From Acinetobacter genomosp. 15BJ (GTDB taxonomy: Bacteria > Pseudomonadota > Gammaproteobacteria > Pseudomonadales > Moraxellaceae): a DNA stretch of 64,000 nucleotides. The first letter of the stretch is position 1. Each line of letters begins with the position of its first letter. The position numbers were made by a program, and so were the translations under genes. Positions 37,322 through 46,650 of the stretch are shown here, in pieces. The notes under the pieces were generated by a model, which saw only the letters and a program-made list of their open reading frames with translations, had not been told where the DNA came from and made no database searches. The stretch spans positions 248,001-312,000 of the forward strand of contig NZ_KE007346.1 of the NCBI RefSeq assembly GCF_000400715.1, written 5' to 3'.

Positions 37322-38740
37322 TTACATCACAGGTGGGCTATAGCTGAGGGTGCGTCCTAAAATCCACAATAAGAACAGTACTAAAGGCAGATGGAACACC
37401 AATTGAGTGACGGTAAAACCAATCACGTCTTTGGCTTTGAGTTTTAAAATCCCCAACATTGGCAGCATAAAGAAGGGGTTGATCAGATTTGGTAAAGCTT
37501 CAGCCGCATTATAAATCTGCACTGACCAACCTAAATGCACTTGTAAATCATTGGCTGCCTGCATCACATAAGGCGCTTCAATAATCCATTTGCCTCCGCC
37601 AGAGGGGACAAAGAAACCCAGTACCGCAGAGTAGATGCCCATCACAATCGCAAAGGTTTCTTTGGATGCAATCGAGACAAAGAATTCAGCAATATAATGC
37701 GACAGTGAAAAATCCTGACTATTTAGCGCTTGGGTCATAATAAAGGCAATACTGCCGTAGAGTGGGAACTGAATCAGAATACCCGAGACAGCAGGCACCG
37801 CCTGACTCACTGCATTGAGAAAATTACGCGGGGTGCGATGTAGCGCAAGACCCAGCATCAAGAATACAAAGTTATAGGTATTGAGACTGGAAATGGCAAT
37901 GATTGGATTGGTTTTAGAAAATTCGATAAACATCCAGATCAAGCCTAATGCCACCACAATAATGGTCAAAAGCGGTGAGTTCTCCAACCAATCTCCCGCT
38001 CGGGTCGATTTGACCTCAGCTTTTTCCTCTTCTTCAAAGTTGAGTTCAAAATCCTGCATGGTTTTGACATTATCGCCTTTCGGTGCAGACCAATAGGCAA
38101 TTGCAATCGAGACAATCACCAAAATCAAAGTCATTAACATGGATTGCCACAGGAAGATGGTTTCTGTAAATGGAATCACACCAGTTAAATTATAGATTGA
38201 CTCAGGTAGACTGGCTTTATTGGCCTGTAATTGTGCTGCAGAAGAACTGATGCCGAGTGCCCACGTCGCCCCCATGCCAATAATGGCAGCAGCGGCGGCA
38301 GCACGATAGTCCATCTGTAGCTCTTTACGTTTGGCTAGCGCAATCACCAATAACGCGGTCAAAATGGTACTGACTGCCCAATTGACCAAAGAAATCAATA
38401 AACTAACTGTGGCTACCAAGACGATGGCACTGCGTCCCGAATGAGGGATACGTGCCATCTTTTGAATCAGTTTTTTCACAGGTGCAGAAACAGAAACCAC
38501 ATAGCCAACAATAATCAGCATGGTCATTTGTAAGGTGAAGGGGATTAGACTCCAGAAACCGTTACCAAATGAGCTGGCAACATCTTGTACCGATGCACCA
38601 ATGCCGATGGCAGCAAAGGAAACGATAATCACACCGAGCAGGGCAAAAATATAGGAGTCAGGAAACCATTTTTCCGACCAGTTACTAATATGCAGGGCAA
38701 ACCGTTCTAACAAGGCAGGTTGTTTATTCATCTTGAGCAT
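37322..38740 (-). CDS. atoE: Short-chain fatty acid transporter, AtoE family
   Basis: A membrane permease of the AtoE type (TIGR00366-like), about 11-12 segments, 472 residues. Features include the start ALLERFALHISNWSEKWFPD, LLISLVNWAVSTILTALLV, a central acidic loop (FELNFEEEEKAEVKS), and GFFVPSGGGKWIIEAPYVMQ near the C-terminus. Family members import short-chain fatty acids such as butyrate, or acetoacetate. It is the last gene of the atoD-atoA-atoE run. Two in-frame ATG codons (38740 and 38731) can start it. Confidence 0.88.
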   Translation of the reverse strand: MLKMNKQPALLERFALHISNWSEKWFPDSYIFALLGVIIVSFAAIGIGASVQDVASSFGNGFWSLIPFTLQMTMLIIVGYVVSVSAPVKKLIQKMARIPHSGRSAIVLVATVSLLISLVNWAVSTILTALLVIALAKRKELQMDYRAAAAAAIIGMGATWALGISSSAAQLQANKASLPESIYNLTGVIPFTETIFLWQSMLMTLILVIVSIAIAYWSAPKGDNVKTMQDFELNFEEEEKAEVKSTRAGDWLENSPLLTIIVVALGLIWMFIEFSKTNPIIAISSLNTYNFVFLMLGLALHRTPRNFLNAVSQAVPAVSGILIQFPLYGSIAFIMTQALNSQDFSLSHYIAEFFVSIASKETFAIVMGIYSAVLGFFVPSGGGKWIIEAPYVMQAANDLQVHLGWSVQIYNAAEALPNLINPFFMLPMLGILKLKAKDVIGFTVTQLVFHLPLVLFLLWILGRTLSYSPPVM

Positions 38741-38863
38741 CCATTTTTAATTTTGTTGTATCTGATTCATTTGTCCTAAATGAATTTTTGCTGTTATGAA
38801 AACAGCGAAAAGTGATGCCATTACAGCATCACTTCAATGAGAAAAATAAAAGCGTGTGTAGAA

Positions 38864-39505
38864 TTAAGCTTTGGCTTCAATCAAAAGCTCAATACCTGTG
38901 GCATCTTGAATTTGTTGTTCAGTGACATCCGGTGCTAACTCCACCAGTTTGATGCCTTCTGCGACAACATCTAAAACACCCAAGTCGGTAATGATACGAT
39001 GTACGACTTTTTGACCTGTGAGCGGTAAGCTACACTGTTTAACGATTTTAGCGGTACCGTCTTTGGCATTGTGTTCCATCAGCACCACCACACGTTGAAC
39101 GCCTGCAACCAAATCCATCGCGCCGCCCATGCCTTTGACTTTTTTGCCCGGAATCATCCAGTTTGCGAGGTCACCCTGTTCAGAGACTTCCATAGCACCC
39201 AGAATGGCGATATTGACGTGGCCACCACGGATCATGGCAAAGGATTCGCTGCTTGAGAAAAATGCCGCACCTGCACGAGCAGTGACGGTTTGTTTCCCTG
39301 CGTTGATTAAATCAGGGTCGAGTTGCTGTTCTGTAGGAAATTCGCCAATGCCGAGCAGACCATTTTCCGATTGCAACCACACATCCATATCCTCAGGGAT
39401 GTAGTTGGCAACCAGTGTTGGAAGACCAATACCGAGATTGACGTAGAAACCATCTTGTAATTCTTGCGCGGCACGTTGTGCCATTTGTTCACGTGTCCAT
39501 GCCAT
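38864..39505 (-). CDS. atoA: Acetate/butyrate-acetoacetate CoA-transferase subunit beta
   Basis: Beta subunit of the 3-oxoacid CoA-transferase, which moves CoA to acetoacetate. The 213-residue protein has [39 protein letters not shown] (Glu in the SENG motif is the catalytic residue in this family), and [15 protein letters not shown]. Length is typical (about 215). It lies 2 nt after atoD, so the subunits are made together. Confidence 0.92.
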   Translation of the reverse strand: MAWTREQMAQRAAQELQDGFYVNLGIGLPTLVANYIPEDMDVWLQSENGLLGIGEFPTEQQLDPDLINAGKQTVTARAGAAFFSSSESFAMIRGGHVNIAILGAMEVSEQGDLANWMIPGKKVKGMGGAMDLVAGVQRVVVLMEHNAKDGTAKIVKQCSLPLTGQKVVHRIITDLGVLDVVAEGIKLVELAPDVTEQQIQDATGIELLIEAKA

Positions 39506-39507
39506 GA

Positions 39508-40212
39508 TTATGCGTCCTGTGCTTTGAGGGTTTTTTGTTCGATCCGTTTTTCTGGCGTGGCATTCAACACAACACGATTAACATAAATGCCAGCCAAATG
39601 GATTTCATCTGGATCAAGTTCGCCAATTTCAACAATCTGCTCGACTTCAGCAATGGTAATTTTCCCAGCCATTGCACATTCAGGATTGAAATTTTGAGCG
39701 GTTTTACGGAATACCAGATTGCCGGCTTTATCCGCTTTATAAGCTTTGACCAAGGCCACATCTGCGGTCAGTGATGGTTCAAGGATATAGGTACGACCAT
39801 TAAATTCGCGTTGTTCCTTACCTTCAGCCACCAAGGTGCCTGCACCTGTTGCGGTATAAAAAGCAGGAATACCTGCACCGCCCGCGCGTAGTTTTTCTGC
39901 CAATGTGCCTTGAGGCGTGAGCTCAACCTCGAGTTCGCCATTCAGGTATTGGCGTTCAAATTCTTTATTTTCACCCACATAAGACGAGATCATTTTTTTA
40001 ATTTGTCGGGTTTTAAGCAAGACACCTAAGCCAAAATCATCGATACCTGCATTATTTGAAATACAAGTTAGGCCTGTTACCCCTGTTTCTTTCAGTGCTT
40101 GGATCAATGCCTCAGGAATACCACATAGGCCAAAACCGCCAACCGCAAATGTTTGTTGATCTTGCACCACATCTTGCAGTGCCAGTGCTGCGGTTGAATA
40201 GACTTTATTCAT
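39508..40212 (-). CDS. atoD: Acetate/butyrate-acetoacetate CoA-transferase subunit alpha
   Basis: Alpha subunit of the 3-oxoacid CoA-transferase. The start is set at ATG 40212, where AGGTG lies 6 nt upstream; a GTG three codons earlier is in frame. The 234 residues include [38 protein letters not shown], and [15 protein letters not shown], all typical of CoA transferase family I. It is first of the atoDAE run. Confidence 0.92.
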   Translation of the reverse strand: MNKVYSTAALALQDVVQDQQTFAVGGFGLCGIPEALIQALKETGVTGLTCISNNAGIDDFGLGVLLKTRQIKKMISSYVGENKEFERQYLNGELEVELTPQGTLAEKLRAGGAGIPAFYTATGAGTLVAEGKEQREFNGRTYILEPSLTADVALVKAYKADKAGNLVFRKTAQNFNPECAMAGKITIAEVEQIVEIGELDPDEIHLAGIYVNRVVLNATPEKRIEQKTLKAQDA

Positions 40213-40291
40213 TTTTTTCACCTGTAAATTCCTTGGTTTCTAATAGTTTTAGCACTCAGGGATTATTTACAGAAGTTTAAATTTTTAAAGG

Positions 40292-40314
40292 ATTAATGAG
40301 GGAAACTCATTAAT
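40292..40314. promoter_or_regulatory. Inverted repeat upstream of atoD, candidate LysR-type operator
   Basis: ATTAATGAG, spacer GGAAA, CTCATTAAT: perfect 9-bp arms, about 80 bp before the atoD ATG and between atoD and the LysR gene. LysR-type sites are often such dyads with a T-N11-A core. Control by the neighbouring regulator is inference. Confidence 0.4.
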
Positions 40315-40391
40315 ACAATAAATTTCATCTATTTCACTCAAAAGGGCAGGATGACGGGGCGAGTCTGTCTTGCTGTAGCACTCAATAAGAG

Positions 40392-41276
40392 TTAGCCAAA
40401 ATCATGTTGTAGCAAGATCTCGATAAACTCGGCTGAAATATTGGAAAGCTCAAAGTCTTTTTTATAGACAATGCCAATCGCTTGCGGCAGTTTACCATCC
40501 TCAATTTCAATCAAAACGTTGTGTTCCTTGTCGATAAAGTTTTGAAAATGACGGGGGATGGCACTGACCCCCATATCCAATGCCACAAAGCTGGAGAGGG
40601 AACTGATCTGATGGCATTCAACTTTTAAATCTAAAGTCAGATGGTTTTTAAGACAGTTTTCTTCAATCAGGTGTCGAACGATCGAGGGATGTTGCAAGGT
40701 CACAAAGGGATTGGCGCAGAGCTGTTTCCAACTGATCGAATCCGCACTTGCCGAAGGATGCGTTTTTGGTAAGAGCGCAAGAAAATCTTCCTCAAATAAA
40801 GGTCTAAATTCCAGTTGATCATTGCGCGGTGGTTCAAAGCAGATACCAATTTCAAAAATGCCATCCTGAACATTCTCCAGTACTTTTTCATTGGGAATGT
40901 CATGAATAGAAAAGCTGATATTGGGATGCTTGGCTAAAAAGCTATGAATCACTTGCGGCAAAATTGCATGTGTGACAAAGGGCATCGAGGCAATATTCAG
41001 GGTGCCGCGATTGAGTTTAAAACGTTGTTTGACGTCCTTTTCCATATCTTCCCAATTGGCCAGTAATTTCTTGGCATAGGGAATCAATGATTTTCCTTCT
41101 TGTGTTAGTTCAACCCGACGGGTATTGCGTTTAAACAGCTTACCACCTAGTTCTTCTTCCAGTGATTTGATACTTAGACTTAAAGCAGATTGACTGAGAT
41201 GCAATTCAGCAGAGGCATTTGCATAATTCAGGGTACGGGTCAAAGCCAGAAATGCTTTGAGTTGCTTTAAAGTCAT
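40392..41276 (-). CDS. LysR-family transcriptional regulator
   Basis: The 294-residue protein has an N-terminal winged helix (MTLKQLKAFLALTRTLNYA, ASAELHLSQSALSLSIKSLE, LGGKLFKRNTRRVELT) and a type 2 periplasmic-binding-like effector domain (GTLNIASMPFVTHAILPQV, GIVYKKDFELS). Its place between the atoDAE run and the permease/dehydrogenase genes makes it the likely regulator of acetoacetate/3-hydroxybutyrate use. The inducer is unknown. Confidence 0.85.
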   Translation of the reverse strand: MTLKQLKAFLALTRTLNYANASAELHLSQSALSLSIKSLEEELGGKLFKRNTRRVELTQEGKSLIPYAKKLLANWEDMEKDVKQRFKLNRGTLNIASMPFVTHAILPQVIHSFLAKHPNISFSIHDIPNEKVLENVQDGIFEIGICFEPPRNDQLEFRPLFEEDFLALLPKTHPSASADSISWKQLCANPFVTLQHPSIVRHLIEENCLKNHLTLDLKVECHQISSLSSFVALDMGVSAIPRHFQNFIDKEHNVLIEIEDGKLPQAIGIVYKKDFELSNISAEFIEILLQHDFG

Positions 41277-41782
41277 GGTGGACGACCTATGCGGAAAGTT
41301 TTTGATTTATATGCTGTAATTTATAAAAAAAACAGCACATTGTGACTGGCATTTTTGTTAATTCGGTGGCGAGAGGTAAGCCGTTTATTTTTAAAAATCC
41401 CACATGCGATTATTGATTTATTTTATCTCAATATCGAAAAATGGATTTTAAAAAGAATAAGCTAAATATAACTTAATGGGATTGATGAGTATTTTTCAAT
41501 AGTTAATTTATTTTATTAATCAATTAAATTTCTTGGTGTTTATTATTATAACATATTGATTTTTAATGATAATTAAAATTATTTATTTTGTTTTAATCAT
41601 CTTGTTTTTTGTGAATTTAATGCTATTTTAAAATACGTTTTAGCATGCGTCATTGTTTTAGATTATGTACTGTAATCGGCAGTATTTTGATTTTTATTTA
41701 TGGTTAGGATAACCACCACACAGTATAAAAAAAATAATTTGGTTGACCCTGACATATATTCTTTGGAATGGAGTAAAAGAAT
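41277..41782. other. 506-bp AT-rich intergenic region upstream of the GntP permease
   Basis: Divergent promoters of lysR and the permease gene. It contains an inverted repeat TACTG-N7-CAGTA (41668-41684), a possible regulator site, and otherwise A/T-rich sequence without coding potential. Confidence 0.4.
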
Positions 41783-43207
41783 ATGTGGGACTTATTTGTC
41801 ATTCTGCTGTCTTTAGGCTTGCTGATGTACACGGCCTATCGCGGTTTTTCAGTGATTCTCATGGCGCCGTTATGTGCATTGCTGGCGGTTTTTCTGATTA
41901 ACCCCGCCAATGTGCTGCCATTTTATTCGGGCGTTTTCATGCCGAAGATGGTCAATTTCATTAAAGACTATTTCTTGGTGTTCTTGCTTGGTGCGATCTT
42001 TGGCAAAGTGGTAGAAATGTCGGGCATTGCCGAGTCGATTGCCCGTACCATTGTTAATTTAATTGGCGCAAAAAAAGCCATTTTAACCGTGGTGTTGCTC
42101 GGTGCCATTCTGACCTATAGCGGTGTTAGTCTATTTGTGGCGGTGTTTGCGATTTATCCATTTGCCAATCAGTTGTTCCAACAAGCCAATATTCCAAAAC
42201 GTTTGATTCCCGGCACTATTGCCCTAGGTGCGTTTACATTCACCATGGATGCCTTGCCGGGCACACCACAAATTCAAAACGTGATTCCAACCACATTCTT
42301 TGGCACCAATATTTATGCAGCGCCGTTTTTGGGTGTCATTGGGGCGATCTTCGTCTTGAGCATGGGTCTACTGTATTTGGAATCATGTCGTAAAGCTGCG
42401 GCTCGTGCAGGTGAAGGCTATGCAGGTTTTGCTGCTGAAGATGCAGTCTCGCAAACGGCAGTCGATATTGAGTCATCAACCCAAAACAATAGTTCAGTGC
42501 TACGTCAATGTATGGCTTTTGTGCCGTTGATTCTAGTTGCAGTGATGAACCGTTATCTGTCTACGGCAATCAAAGAATGGTACCCAAATGGCTTTGATTT
42601 TAATGCAATTGGTCTAGCCAATTACACTGTTGATGTGGCAAAAACTGGGGCGATTTGGGCAGTCGGTTTGGCCTTGATTGTCGGGATTATTGCGGCAATT
42701 TTATTTGATTATCAGCGCGTGGTGACCAACTTTAAAGAAGGCGTCAATGCCAGTATCAGTGGTTCATTATTGGCGGTGATGAATACTGCATCGGAGTATG
42801 GTTTTGGAGCGATTATTGCGGCATTACCGGGCTTTGCTTTGATTAGCCATGCACTGGGGACGACCTTTACCAATCCTTTGGTCAATGGTGCAGTGACCAC
42901 GACGGTGCTAGCAGGGATTACAGGTTCCGCATCGGGTGGGATGAGTATTGCTTTGAGTGCGATGGCCGAAACCTACAATGCAGCGATTTTAGCAGCGGGT
43001 ATCCCCCCTGAAGTGATGCATCGTGTGGTGGCGATGGCATCGGGCGGTATGGACACGCTGCCGCATAATGGCGCAGTGATTACCTTACTTGCCGTGACAG
43101 GTTTAACCCATAAACAATCCTATAAAGATATTTTCGCAGTGACGATTATTAAAACCTTGGCGGTATTTGTGGTGATTGCTGCATTTACATGGTTTGGTAT
43201 TGTGTAA
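41783..43207 (+). CDS. GntP-family permease, probably for 3-hydroxybutyrate or a related acid
   Basis: A 12-segment membrane transporter of 474 residues in the GntP/H+ symporter family: an N-terminal hydrophobic pair, FLLGAIFGKVVEMSGIAESIA, FTMDALPGTPQIQNVIPTTF, and GGMDTLPHNGAVITLLAV. The usual substrates are gluconate and related acids, but the next gene, a 3-hydroxybutyrate dehydrogenase, points to 3-hydroxybutyrate. A GGAG site is 9 nt before the ATG. Confidence 0.8.
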   Translation: MWDLFVILLSLGLLMYTAYRGFSVILMAPLCALLAVFLINPANVLPFYSGVFMPKMVNFIKDYFLVFLLGAIFGKVVEMSGIAESIARTIVNLIGAKKAILTVVLLGAILTYSGVSLFVAVFAIYPFANQLFQQANIPKRLIPGTIALGAFTFTMDALPGTPQIQNVIPTTFFGTNIYAAPFLGVIGAIFVLSMGLLYLESCRKAAARAGEGYAGFAAEDAVSQTAVDIESSTQNNSSVLRQCMAFVPLILVAVMNRYLSTAIKEWYPNGFDFNAIGLANYTVDVAKTGAIWAVGLALIVGIIAAILFDYQRVVTNFKEGVNASISGSLLAVMNTASEYGFGAIIAALPGFALISHALGTTFTNPLVNGAVTTTVLAGITGSASGGMSIALSAMAETYNAAILAAGIPPEVMHRVVAMASGGMDTLPHNGAVITLLAVTGLTHKQSYKDIFAVTIIKTLAVFVVIAAFTWFGIV

Positions 43208-43279
43208 AGCAAATTTTAAATTCAGCTTGCCTGTTTTGACAGGTGAGCAATCAAAATGATCAAGAACAGGAGTAGCAGA

Positions 43280-44065
43280 GTGATTCAACAACTCGAAGCC
43301 AAAGTGGCCTTTATTACTGGTTCTGCGAGCGGTATTGGTTTGGAAATTGCGAAAAAATTTGCACAGGAAGGTGCCAAAGTGGTGATTTCTGATGTCAATG
43401 CAGAGAAATGCCAGCTAGCCGTGGAGCAGTTAAAACAGCAGGGTTTTGAAGCCCTGTCAGCGCCTTGTGACGTAACTGATGAACAAGCTTATAAAGCGGC
43501 AATTGATTTGACTACACAAACTTTTGGGCGTCTGGATATCCTGATCAATAATGCGGGTTTTCAGCATGTTGCAGCGATTGAAGACTTCTCAACAGATATT
43601 TATCAGAAACTGGTTCAGGTGATGCTGACTGGTTCATTTATCGGGATTAAACATGCATTTCCAATTATGAAAGCGCAACAATATGGTCGTATTATCAATA
43701 TGTCTTCGATCAATGGTCTGATTGGTTTTGCAGGGAAGGCGGGGTATAACAGTGCCAAGCATGGCGTGATCGGCTTGACCAAAGTGGCGGCTTTGGAATG
43801 TGCGCGTGATGGCATTACCGTGAATGCATTATGTCCGGGTTATGTGGATACGCCATTGGTGCGTGGGCAAATTGCCGACTTGGCCAAAACCCGTAATGTG
43901 AGTCTGGAAAGCGCTTTGGAAGATGTGATTTTAGCCATGGTGCCACAGAAGCGTTTACTCAGTGTTGAAGAAATTGCCGACTATGCGATTTTCTTAGCCA
44001 GTAGTAAAGGCGCAGGGATTACAGGACAGGCGGTGGTGATGGATGGTGGTTATACCGCACAATAA
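43280..44065 (+). CDS. bdhA: 3-hydroxybutyrate dehydrogenase (SDR)
   Basis: Oxidises 3-hydroxybutyrate to acetoacetate with NAD. The 261-residue SDR protein has TGSASGIGLEIAKKFAQEGA for NAD, NNAGFQHVAAIEDF, the catalytic Ser-Tyr-Lys (MSSINGL, YNSAKHGV) and the C-terminal GITGQAVVMDGGYTAQ typical of BDH. Start: GTG 43280 has AGGAG 8 nt before it and gives the usual length; an ATG at 43256 would add eight residues. With AtoDA it would link 3-hydroxybutyrate to acetoacetyl-CoA. Confidence 0.88.
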   Translation: MIQQLEAKVAFITGSASGIGLEIAKKFAQEGAKVVISDVNAEKCQLAVEQLKQQGFEALSAPCDVTDEQAYKAAIDLTTQTFGRLDILINNAGFQHVAAIEDFSTDIYQKLVQVMLTGSFIGIKHAFPIMKAQQYGRIINMSSINGLIGFAGKAGYNSAKHGVIGLTKVAALECARDGITVNALCPGYVDTPLVRGQIADLAKTRNVSLESALEDVILAMVPQKRLLSVEEIADYAIFLASSKGAGITGQAVVMDGGYTAQ

Positions 44066-44083
44066 TCCATTTATGTGATTGAA

Positions 44084-44112
44084 AAAGCCGCTCATTAGAG
44101 TGGCTTTATTTT
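44084..44112 (+). terminator. Terminator after bdhA
   Basis: Stem AAAGCCGCTC / GAGTGGCTTT with one G-T pair, loop ATTA, then TATTTTTTA. Confidence 0.8.
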
Positions 44113-44194
44113 TTATGGAGCTGATTCTATTCGAGTGCCGCTACTTTCGCCGTCTGATTATTGCTACACTTTTTTATTTTTAGGCGGATGTGTT

Positions 44195-45214
44195 ATGTCC
44201 TTTGATCTCAAAGTCAGTTTAAAGCAAAGGGCTGAACCTTCCTCACAGCAGAAAAAGCTGAATCGCCTGATTGATCAAATAGAACAGCAAAAAATCAGCC
44301 TTGCCACATGGCAGAATGCGCAAGCCGAGATTCAACAGCACACACGGCAAAAACTGATGCCTGTGTATAGTGAGTTGCATGAAATCTTGTTTCAGCAGTT
44401 AGATCAACTTTGGACACTGTTACAACAACATGAGTTTTCTAAAGTGGATATGCAGCAACTGGATGAAAAAATTGCCCAGCTTGCCCAGTTGTTAAAGCGT
44501 TCCAAGATGTTGAAGGATGAACAGTTAATGTTGGTCAAGCAGATCGATACCTTTTATCAGCAACATGCACAGCAATCGCTTAAAAAGAATAAAAAAGTAC
44601 AGTCAGCCAAGTTTGAGCATGAGGAAAGTCCTGAGCACAGTACGGCATCAGAAGAAGATGATTTTGAGCAGTATGCTGCCGAGCAACAAGAGGCACGGGA
44701 AAAAGCCAAGCAACTTCGACAGCAACAGAAACGTGAACAAGCAGAGCAGATGGCAGCGCAGTCGCTGAAAACGGTCTATTTAAAAATTGCTGCCATGATT
44801 CATCCTGACCGTGAGCAAGACGAGACCAAGAAAGAAGAAAAAACCGAGTTGTTTCAGCAGGCGAGTCAGGCCTATGAACAGCAGGATTTATTTTATTTGC
44901 TCAAGCTTCAATTACAGTTGGAACAGAATAAAGGTGTAGGCGCTAAAGAGTTATCGGCTGAGCAAGTCAAGTTTTATAAACTGGCTTTAGATGCACAGAG
45001 TCAGCAGCTTGACAGTCAAATTGAGGAGATTTTAGATTCTTTTCAGTTGGCGAAGAAAGTAAAAGTTGAGCATCTGCATATTAGTGATGTGTATAAAGCC
45101 ATAGATGCCGATTGTGCTGAGTTAAAGCAGCAGTTGAAGTGGGAAAAAGAGCGTTTAAAGCATATGAAGAAGGTGAGTGGGGTAGAGATGTTGTTGGGGT
45201 ATGGGGTTTTATAG
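44195..45214 (+). CDS. J-domain-like coiled-coil protein, function unknown
   Basis: The 339-residue protein is rich in Gln, Lys and Glu. From about 20 to 195 it is mainly coiled coil (QQKKLNRLIDQIEQQKISLA and following). A J-domain-like segment, LKTVYLKIAAMIHPD at about 190-205 with HPD at 203-205, then ELFQQASQAYEQQDLF, suggests a DnaK co-chaperone. A second helical region follows. Upstream GTG at 44135 is possible, but MSFDLKVSLKQ from 44195 has a better ribosome-binding site. No family name is certain. Immediately downstream is an IS30-type element. Confidence 0.6.
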   Translation: MSFDLKVSLKQRAEPSSQQKKLNRLIDQIEQQKISLATWQNAQAEIQQHTRQKLMPVYSELHEILFQQLDQLWTLLQQHEFSKVDMQQLDEKIAQLAQLLKRSKMLKDEQLMLVKQIDTFYQQHAQQSLKKNKKVQSAKFEHEESPEHSTASEEDDFEQYAAEQQEAREKAKQLRQQQKREQAEQMAAQSLKTVYLKIAAMIHPDREQDETKKEEKTELFQQASQAYEQQDLFYLLKLQLQLEQNKGVGAKELSAEQVKFYKLALDAQSQQLDSQIEEILDSFQLAKKVKVEHLHISDVYKAIDADCAELKQQLKWEKERLKHMKKVSGVEMLLGYGVL

Positions 45215-45253
45215 CTACCTCTCCCTTCGGCATGAGAAACACTGGGCGAATTC
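45213..45253. repeat. Left arm of an imperfect palindrome interrupted by the IS30-type element
   Basis: The sequence CTCTCCCTTCGGC with GAGAAACACTGGGC on the left pairs imperfectly with GCCCTGTTTCG and GGGGAAGGG to the right of the element (46327-46352). It probably was the terminator of the J-like gene; the element sits in its loop. Confidence 0.4.
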
Positions 45254-46277
45254 AAACATGAGGTGCGACAGTTTGAAAAGTCTTATGATAATCAACAAGC
45301 TGAGCAAATTTCTCTAATGGTGTAAGCCAATCTAACGCTTTTCTAGGACGAGTATTCAGTGACATGGCAACTTGATTTAAATAATGCTGATCTGCCTGAT
45401 TTAAATCAATCCCTTTAGGTAAATATTGCCTAATTAAACCATTCATATTTTCGCATGTGCCTTTTTGCCAGGGTGAATGTGGGTCACAGAAATATACATC
45501 TATGCCTAAATCTTCTTCAAGTATTTTATGTTCTGCCATCTCGCGTCCACGGTCATAGGTCAACGTTTTACGCAGTTCTGCAGGTAAATATTTCAGAGCT
45601 TCAGTTAAAGCCTTGCGCACTGATTCTGCCTTTGCATCAGGTAATGTTGCCAAGATACAGAGCCGTGTATTTCGTTCAATAAGTGTTGCTATCGAACTTT
45701 TATTGTCTTTACCTTTAATTAAATCAGCTTCCCAATGACCCGGTATTTTTCTTTCTTGAACTTCGGCTGGGCGCTCATGAATAGTTTTAATATCCTGTAA
45801 TATAGAATCTTTTTTAGGTTCACCGTTAGCTTTTCGCTTTTTATTTTCATGACGCAGACAGGATAATAAGTCTTTTTTCAACTCACCCTTTGGTAATGCT
45901 CGTATCGTTGAATAAATCGTTGTATGGCTTACATTCATTGTTTGATCCAAATCAGGAAATGTCTTTAAACGCTTTGCTATTTGCTGAGGAGACCATAAAC
46001 AACGGATCGCTTCAACAATAAATTTCCAGAGGATTGAATCGATTTTGAGTTTTCTGTGACCACGTCTACGTCTAGCGAAGGTGTTATCAGAAGCATATCG
46101 AGCTTGATAAACGTCATTGATGCTATTTCTTTTAAGCTCACGATAGATCGTACTAGGATGTCTTTTAATGAGTTCAGCAAATTTTCTGGCTGAAAAGCCT
46201 TCTTTTCTTGACTCAAGCATTAATGCAGTACGATCTTCAAAGTTAAGATGATGGTATGACAATTTTATATACTCCAT
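45252..46277 (-). CDS. IS30-family transposase
   Basis: Transposase of 341 residues. It begins LSYHHLNFEDRTALMLESRK, has a helix-turn-helix region GFSARKFAELIKRHPSTIYR, and a DDE catalytic core: IPGHWEADLIKGK (Asp), LTYDRGREMAEH (Asp), and FCDPHSPWQKGTCENMNGLI (the DPHSPWQKG-CEN-NGLI pattern with the final Glu). It resembles ISAba125-type transposases from memory. The stop codon lies at 45252-45254, so it is partly completed by bases at the very end of the element. Confidence 0.9.
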   Translation of the reverse strand: MEYIKLSYHHLNFEDRTALMLESRKEGFSARKFAELIKRHPSTIYRELKRNSINDVYQARYASDNTFARRRRGHRKLKIDSILWKFIVEAIRCLWSPQQIAKRLKTFPDLDQTMNVSHTTIYSTIRALPKGELKKDLLSCLRHENKKRKANGEPKKDSILQDIKTIHERPAEVQERKIPGHWEADLIKGKDNKSSIATLIERNTRLCILATLPDAKAESVRKALTEALKYLPAELRKTLTYDRGREMAEHKILEEDLGIDVYFCDPHSPWQKGTCENMNGLIRQYLPKGIDLNQADQHYLNQVAMSLNTRPRKALDWLTPLEKFAQLVDYHKTFQTVAPHV

Positions 46278-46322
46278 AAACCCTTTAAATTAATTAGGTG
46301 GTTTATGTCGCACTTCAAGTTT
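45254..46322. mobile_element. IS30-family insertion sequence (ISAba125-like)
   Basis: Terminal inverted repeats match 15 of 17: AAACATGAGGTGCGACA at the left (45254-45270) and, as reverse complement, AAACTTGAAGTGCGACA at the right (46306-46322). One transposase gene fills it. No target duplication could be seen: the outer flanks TTC and TAC differ. Boundaries are inferred from the repeats, so they may be off by some bases. Confidence 0.8.
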
Positions 46323-46650
46323 TACTCTGCCCTGTTTCGTAGGGGAAGGGTAATTAAAATGAAAAATAAAAAATGAAATTAGATCCAAAACTAGTATAAT
46401 TCGCCAAGACCATGTGGAGCAATGCCACAGATATATAAAACTTAATCAATAATCTTTTTGTGCGACTTAATTTAATAGCCTTAAAATATTTGACGAGGAT
46501 TTTTTATTGAAAACTATCTGCGCCATGCAATTGGTTGAAAAATTATCGTGTATAATATGAACAATCATTTTTATTATGAATAAAATTTATTTATATTATT
46601 TTTTAACTATCACATATTTCATATATGTGAGCGGAAGAGAAGTTATCTAC
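46323..46650. other. Intergenic region between IS30 element and four-TM gene
   Basis: AT-rich, 328 bp, containing the right arm of the interrupted palindrome and possibly the promoter of the two-gene module. No gene is supported. Confidence 0.4.

Noticed and set aside
35389..41660. 15-bp sequence GCATGCGTCATTGTT shared by gltI and GntP-permease upstream regions
   Set aside because: A single exact 15-mer shared in 64 kb is expected by chance and no function is implied.
45254..46322. Composite transposon formed by the IS30 element and the IS3-type element
   Set aside because: The elements belong to different families with different ends, and the DNA between contains core genes such as valS.
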